DNA of 11,570 nt from Anaerolineales bacterium UBA3905 (GTDB lineage: Bacteria; Chloroflexota; Anaerolineae; Caldilineales; Caldilineaceae), in the NCBI GenBank assembly GCA_002391565.1, contig DGFH01000380.1:5077-16646 (forward strand). The letters are read 5' to 3'. Position 1 is the stretch's first letter. The number at the start of each line of letters is the position of its first letter. This document shows positions 9,084 to 11,570 of the stretch, one piece after another. The notes below the pieces were generated by a model. The model made no database searches and was not told the DNA's origin. It saw only the letters and a list, made by a program, of their open reading frames with translations. The translations under genes and the position numbers were made by a program.

Positions 9084-9469
9084 TTTTTCACCATCATGAT
9101 GAGGGCGCCGACGAGGACGAGGCCGAGGGCGGCGACGAGCCAGAGGAGGGCGCCGGTGTTGTTGAGCGGGCGGTCGTCGGGCGCCACTCGCAACGGTGAG
9201 ACTTGCAACACCGCGCTCGCCAGGTCTTGTGTTGGGGTGGGCGTGGATGTGGGCGTGGACGTCGCCGTCGATGTGGCGGTGGCGGTGGCTGTTGGCGTCG
9301 GCGTGCTCAGGGGTGTTGGCAGTGGCGAGTCGAAAGGGAAGGTCGGCGTTCCATTGTCCGGCGCCTGCGCCCGCAACGCCGCTGGCATCGTCAGCAGCAA
9401 GCCAAACACGATCACCCAGCAGGTTGCCACTATCCTTGCAAGCATATATCGGTGATTATTGATGTGCAT
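9080..9469 (-). CDS. Secreted Pro/Thr-rich protein with C-terminal membrane anchor
   Basis: This 129-residue protein of unknown function is probably displayed at the cell surface. An N-terminal signal sequence spans about 9-36 (basic Arg12, a hydrophobic core and an ALRAQA end). A low-complexity Pro/Thr/Ala/Ser region covers about 41-80 (PTPTATATATSTATS), typical of an extended, possibly glycosylated stalk. The C-terminus has LNNTG at 102-106, a hydrophobic helix at 107-127 and a Lys-Lys end, which looks like an LPXTG sorting signal with Pro replaced by Asn. No Shine-Dalgarno motif precedes either the ATG at 9469 or the in-frame ATG at 9445. The latter gives a more compact signal peptide and would fit a leaderless transcript from a TTGGCA/AATAAT promoter at 9455-9481, whose 15-nt spacing is suboptimal. 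Confidence 0.75.
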   Translation of the reverse strand: MHINNHRYMLARIVATCWVIVFGLLLTMPAALRAQAPDNGTPTFPFDSPLPTPLSTPTPTATATATSTATSTPTSTPTPTQDLASAVLQVSPLRVAPDDRPLNNTGALLWLVAALGLVLVGALIMMVKK

Positions 9470-9493
9470 TTATCATGCCAATTTGAATGTAGC

Positions 9494-9509
9494 TCGCGCG
9501 GCGGCGCGA
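9494..9509. repeat. GC-rich inverted repeat after the WS/DGAT gene
   Basis: TCGCGC and GCGCGA flank a 4-nt loop in the 95-nt gap between the WS/DGAT stop and the Pro/Thr-rich protein gene. It could form a stable short hairpin in the WS/DGAT 3' end, but no U-run follows on the minus strand, so termination is uncertain. Confidence 0.35.
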
Positions 9510-9564
9510 AAGATTTTCACTGCCTGTTGTGCTCCCATAGAGGCATGGTCTCACCGGCTAGAAA

Positions 9565-11085
9565 TCACAAAACGGCAGGGGCGGCGTCGCCCGTTTCCTC
9601 AGCGGCGTCTGCGTCCGCCGTGGTGATCGGGATGGCCTGTCGCCCTGCAGCGTCCTGGCGATTGTGCTGATGTACGCGCGCCGCCAGCAGGTCGAACTGG
9701 TGCGCAAAGCGATCCATGATGATCTGCGGCTGCTTCACCAGGTTGTCGTCGACCATCAAACCGAGCATGACTGTGCCGTTGTAGCTGATAATGCTGATGC
9801 CCATGCTGATCTGCCCCGACTGTGGCACCCAGAACATCAAGCGACGCAGCGGCAGCCCGGCGAAATAGATTTGCTGGCGCGGGCCGGGGACATTGGTCAG
9901 CACGGCGGAGGCTTTGGTGGAGAACCAGGTCGTCGCCTGCCTGGCTACATCCAGGGGCAGATTGCCGATGATGCCCAAAATCTGGTAGACCAGGAATGGC
10001 TCCGGCGACTGTTTGAGCACATCCATGGCGTGCTTGGTCGCCTTGAGCCGCGCCACCGGGTCGGCCAGACTGATGGTCAGCGGCAGGTACACGAGGGCGA
10101 ACTGATTGCCAAGCTCGCCGGCCCGATCCAGCGGGCGCAGATTGACGGGCACCATCGCATTGATATTGCCAGCGTCGGGATCGTCATGCACGGAGATCAT
10201 GTAGTCGCGCAGCGCGCCGGCCACCGCGGCCACCAACACATCGTTGATGGTGGCGTCGAAGGCGCGACCGATGGCCTTGATCTTCTCCAGTTCGAGAGGT
10301 TGTGACCAGACCACGCGCTTGATGGCGCTCAGTTCGCCCTTGAAGACTGTCGGGCGATCGGGCGGCAGAATCAGGAGCTTGGCAAGTATCGCTGCGCTGG
10401 CCGCCGAGACCAGCCCCAGCGATTTGGCGACCGCCACCGGGTGGCTGGGGTCTTCCAGCGTGAGCAGCGTCTGGCTGACCAGCGTCTTGCCGAGATCGAC
10501 CGAGGTGTGCGCCAGCCCGCGTGCGCGGTGCAGCGCCGCGCCGAGCAGACCGCGACGTTGTTTGCGCGGCGTCATCTGCGCAGGTGTGGGCGTCAACTGC
10601 AACGATGCTTCCTGCTCCTCCGAGGTCATGTCGAGCAGCACGCGGATCAACGCAATGCCGTCGCCGATGCAGTGATGGATGCGTCCAAAGAGCGCCGCAC
10701 CGCCTTCGACATCCTCGACGAGGAAGAAGCGCCACAGCGGTTTGCGCCGATCCAGCGGCTCGTTGATGATGCTGCTGACCAGCGTCTGTAAACCTTCTTG
10801 CGTGCGCGGCTCCGGCAAGGAGACGCGGCGCACATGGGCGCGCAGATCGAAGTGTGGGTCCTGTTCCCAGTAGAGGCGACCATCCGCGCCGGTGACCACG
10901 CGTTGACGAAAGCGTTCATAGCGCTCGATGAAGCGGTTTTCCAGGATGTGGGTGAATAGATCGAAATCGACTTTGCCATCAAACCACATCAGTCCGTTGA
11001 TGATCATCAGGTTGGTGGCGCTATCCATCTCGAACCAGGCTTTGTCCACGCTGGACATCGGCGTGCGCTTTGTCTCTTTCGACAT
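9565..11085 (-). CDS. Wax ester synthase/diacylglycerol O-acyltransferase (WS/DGAT)
   Basis: This 506-residue enzyme is predicted to join acyl-CoA to a fatty alcohol or diacylglycerol, making wax esters or triacylglycerol for storage at the inner face of the membrane. The catalytic HHxxxDG motif is HHCIGDG at 137-143. Other family signatures are PLW at 116-118, NDVLVAAVAGALRDY at 281-295, VPVNLRP at 312-318, GNQFA at 326-330 and LTNVPGP at 396-402. The N-terminal MSSVDKAWFEMDSATNLM matches the usual family opening, and length is close to that of known bacterial members. The ATG at 11085 follows AAAGGA (11095-11100) with about 9-nt spacing. The gene is transcribed divergently from aspS from its own promoter and looks monocistronic. 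Whether it makes wax esters, triacylglycerol or another acyl ester is not readable here. Confidence 0.94.
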   Translation of the reverse strand: MSKETKRTPMSSVDKAWFEMDSATNLMIINGLMWFDGKVDFDLFTHILENRFIERYERFRQRVVTGADGRLYWEQDPHFDLRAHVRRVSLPEPRTQEGLQTLVSSIINEPLDRRKPLWRFFLVEDVEGGAALFGRIHHCIGDGIALIRVLLDMTSEEQEASLQLTPTPAQMTPRKQRRGLLGAALHRARGLAHTSVDLGKTLVSQTLLTLEDPSHPVAVAKSLGLVSAASAAILAKLLILPPDRPTVFKGELSAIKRVVWSQPLELEKIKAIGRAFDATINDVLVAAVAGALRDYMISVHDDPDAGNINAMVPVNLRPLDRAGELGNQFALVYLPLTISLADPVARLKATKHAMDVLKQSPEPFLVYQILGIIGNLPLDVARQATTWFSTKASAVLTNVPGPRQQIYFAGLPLRRLMFWVPQSGQISMGISIISYNGTVMLGLMVDDNLVKQPQIIMDRFAHQFDLLAARVHQHNRQDAAGRQAIPITTADADAAEETGDAAPAVL

Positions 11086-11213
11086 GCAGTGGTTTCCTTT
11101 CCGAACGGAGATTTCTGGGTGAATGCTTTGTGTCTGGGCGCTATTGCGGGTCGCGTGCTACGCTCTCACAATCTGTCCCTTGCCCCTATTCCAGAACCGC
11201 GTCAGCAGCTCGG

Positions 11214-11243
11214 AGTATACTCGATATGGGCAGAAGTTGCCAA
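11214..11243 (-). promoter_or_regulatory. Sigma-70-type promoter for the WS/DGAT gene
   Basis: On the minus strand TTGGCA (11238-11243) and TATACT (11214-11219) are 18 nt apart, giving a leader of about 120 nt before the ATG at 11085. Hexamers and spacing are identical to the S1-gene promoter at 673-702. Confidence 0.6.
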
Positions 11244-11257
11244 CGCCCCTGTGCAAA

Positions 11258-11286
11258 TTGACCGCGTGCCGTGCGACGGCTACAAT
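11258..11286 (+). promoter_or_regulatory. Sigma-70-type promoter for aspS
   Basis: TTGACC (11258-11263) and TACAAT (11281-11286) are separated by the ideal 17 nt, each one base from consensus. Transcription should begin near 11293, leaving a leader of about 60 nt. The -35 lies only 14 nt from the -35 of the opposing WS/DGAT promoter. Confidence 0.7.
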
Positions 11287-11351
11287 GAGCGGTCGATTGC
11301 CCGCGCGGGCGTCGCCAATATCGAGCAAGTGAATGAGACAGGAAGCGAGTT

Positions 11352-11570
11352 ATGTTGAAAACCCATACCTGCGGCGCATTGAATCTGGAACATGTCGGCA
11401 GCACTGTGACCCTGGCCGGTTGGGTCAATCGTCGGCGCGACCACGGTGGGCTGATCTTCATCGACCTGCGCGATCGCTTTGGCATCACCCAGGTGACGAT
11501 TGACTCCGATCAGGCGGCGGCGCATGAGGTGGCCGCCCAGGTGCGCAACGAGTATGTGATCCAGGTGGTC
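11352..11570 (+). CDS. aspS: Aspartyl-tRNA synthetase, N-terminal part (3' end outside window)
   Basis: The frame is open for 73 codons to the window edge. It shows the start of a bacterial class II aspartate-tRNA ligase, which charges tRNA-Asp (or tRNA-Asp and tRNA-Asn in the non-discriminating form) in the cytosol. The visible part is the N-terminal OB-fold that grips the anticodon: THTCGALN at 4-11, VTLAGWVNRRRDHGGLIFIDLRDR across 19-42, then FGITQVTID. The catalytic domain is not in the window, so discriminating and non-discriminating types cannot be told apart. The ATG follows AGGA with about 8-nt spacing and has a good promoter upstream. Confidence 0.96.
   Translation, partial: MLKTHTCGALNLEHVGSTVTLAGWVNRRRDHGGLIFIDLRDRFGITQVTIDSDQAAAHEVAAQVRNEYVIQVV

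Noticed and set aside
11299..11310. Perfect palindrome GCCCGCGCGGGC in the aspS leader
   Set aside because: It consists only of G and C in a GC-rich region, leaves no room for a hairpin loop, and matches no operator I know. Chance is likely.

Overview
This window is a high-GC bacterial chromosome segment carrying ordinary-looking chromosomal genes. I see no transposase, integrase, phage gene, CRISPR array or RNA gene. Three things suggest a Chloroflexota-type bacterium (Caldilineae/Anaerolineae-like): Pro/Thr-rich surface proteins, short GC-rich direct-repeat patches between genes, and the SNF2 helicase plus SWIM-family partner pair. That assignment is inference from gene style, not proof.

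Layout. (1) 1-564, minus: the N-terminal half of an S1-domain RNA-binding protein, cut by the window edge. (2) 565-838: a divergent promoter region with a TTGGCA/TATACT promoter facing the S1 gene and an extended -10 (TGGTATAAT) facing right. (3) 839-3773, plus: a probable three-gene unit with gaps of about 40 nt, encoding an M32 metallocarboxypeptidase, a small two-helix membrane protein with a proline-rich linker, and a class I SAM methyltransferase. (4) 3774-3869: a convergent intergenic gap. (5) 8962-3870, minus: a tight operon in the order SNF2 helicase, SWIM-family protein with a decayed zinc finger, AAC(3)-like N-acetyltransferase. The gaps are 9 nt and then a 4-nt ATGA overlap. (6) 9469-9080, minus: a secreted Pro/Thr-rich protein with a C-terminal membrane anchor. 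(7) 11085-9565, minus: a wax ester synthase/diacylglycerol acyltransferase (WS/DGAT). (8) 11086-11351: a second compact divergent promoter region. (9) 11352-11570, plus: the start of aspartyl-tRNA synthetase.

The most notable signal is upstream of the helicase operon. A perfect palindrome GAACGCGCGTTC (9006-9017) matches the Gram-positive-type LexA/SOS box GAAC-N4-GTTC. It lies six bases upstream of a good -35, and the -10 (TACAAT) ends only seven bases before the ATG. This predicts a DNA-damage-inducible, leaderless transcript encoding the helicase, its SWIM-like partner and, by translational coupling, the acetyltransferase. The SWIM-like partner has lost two of its four expected zinc ligands. 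All proposed functions are read from motifs by eye; no database search was run.
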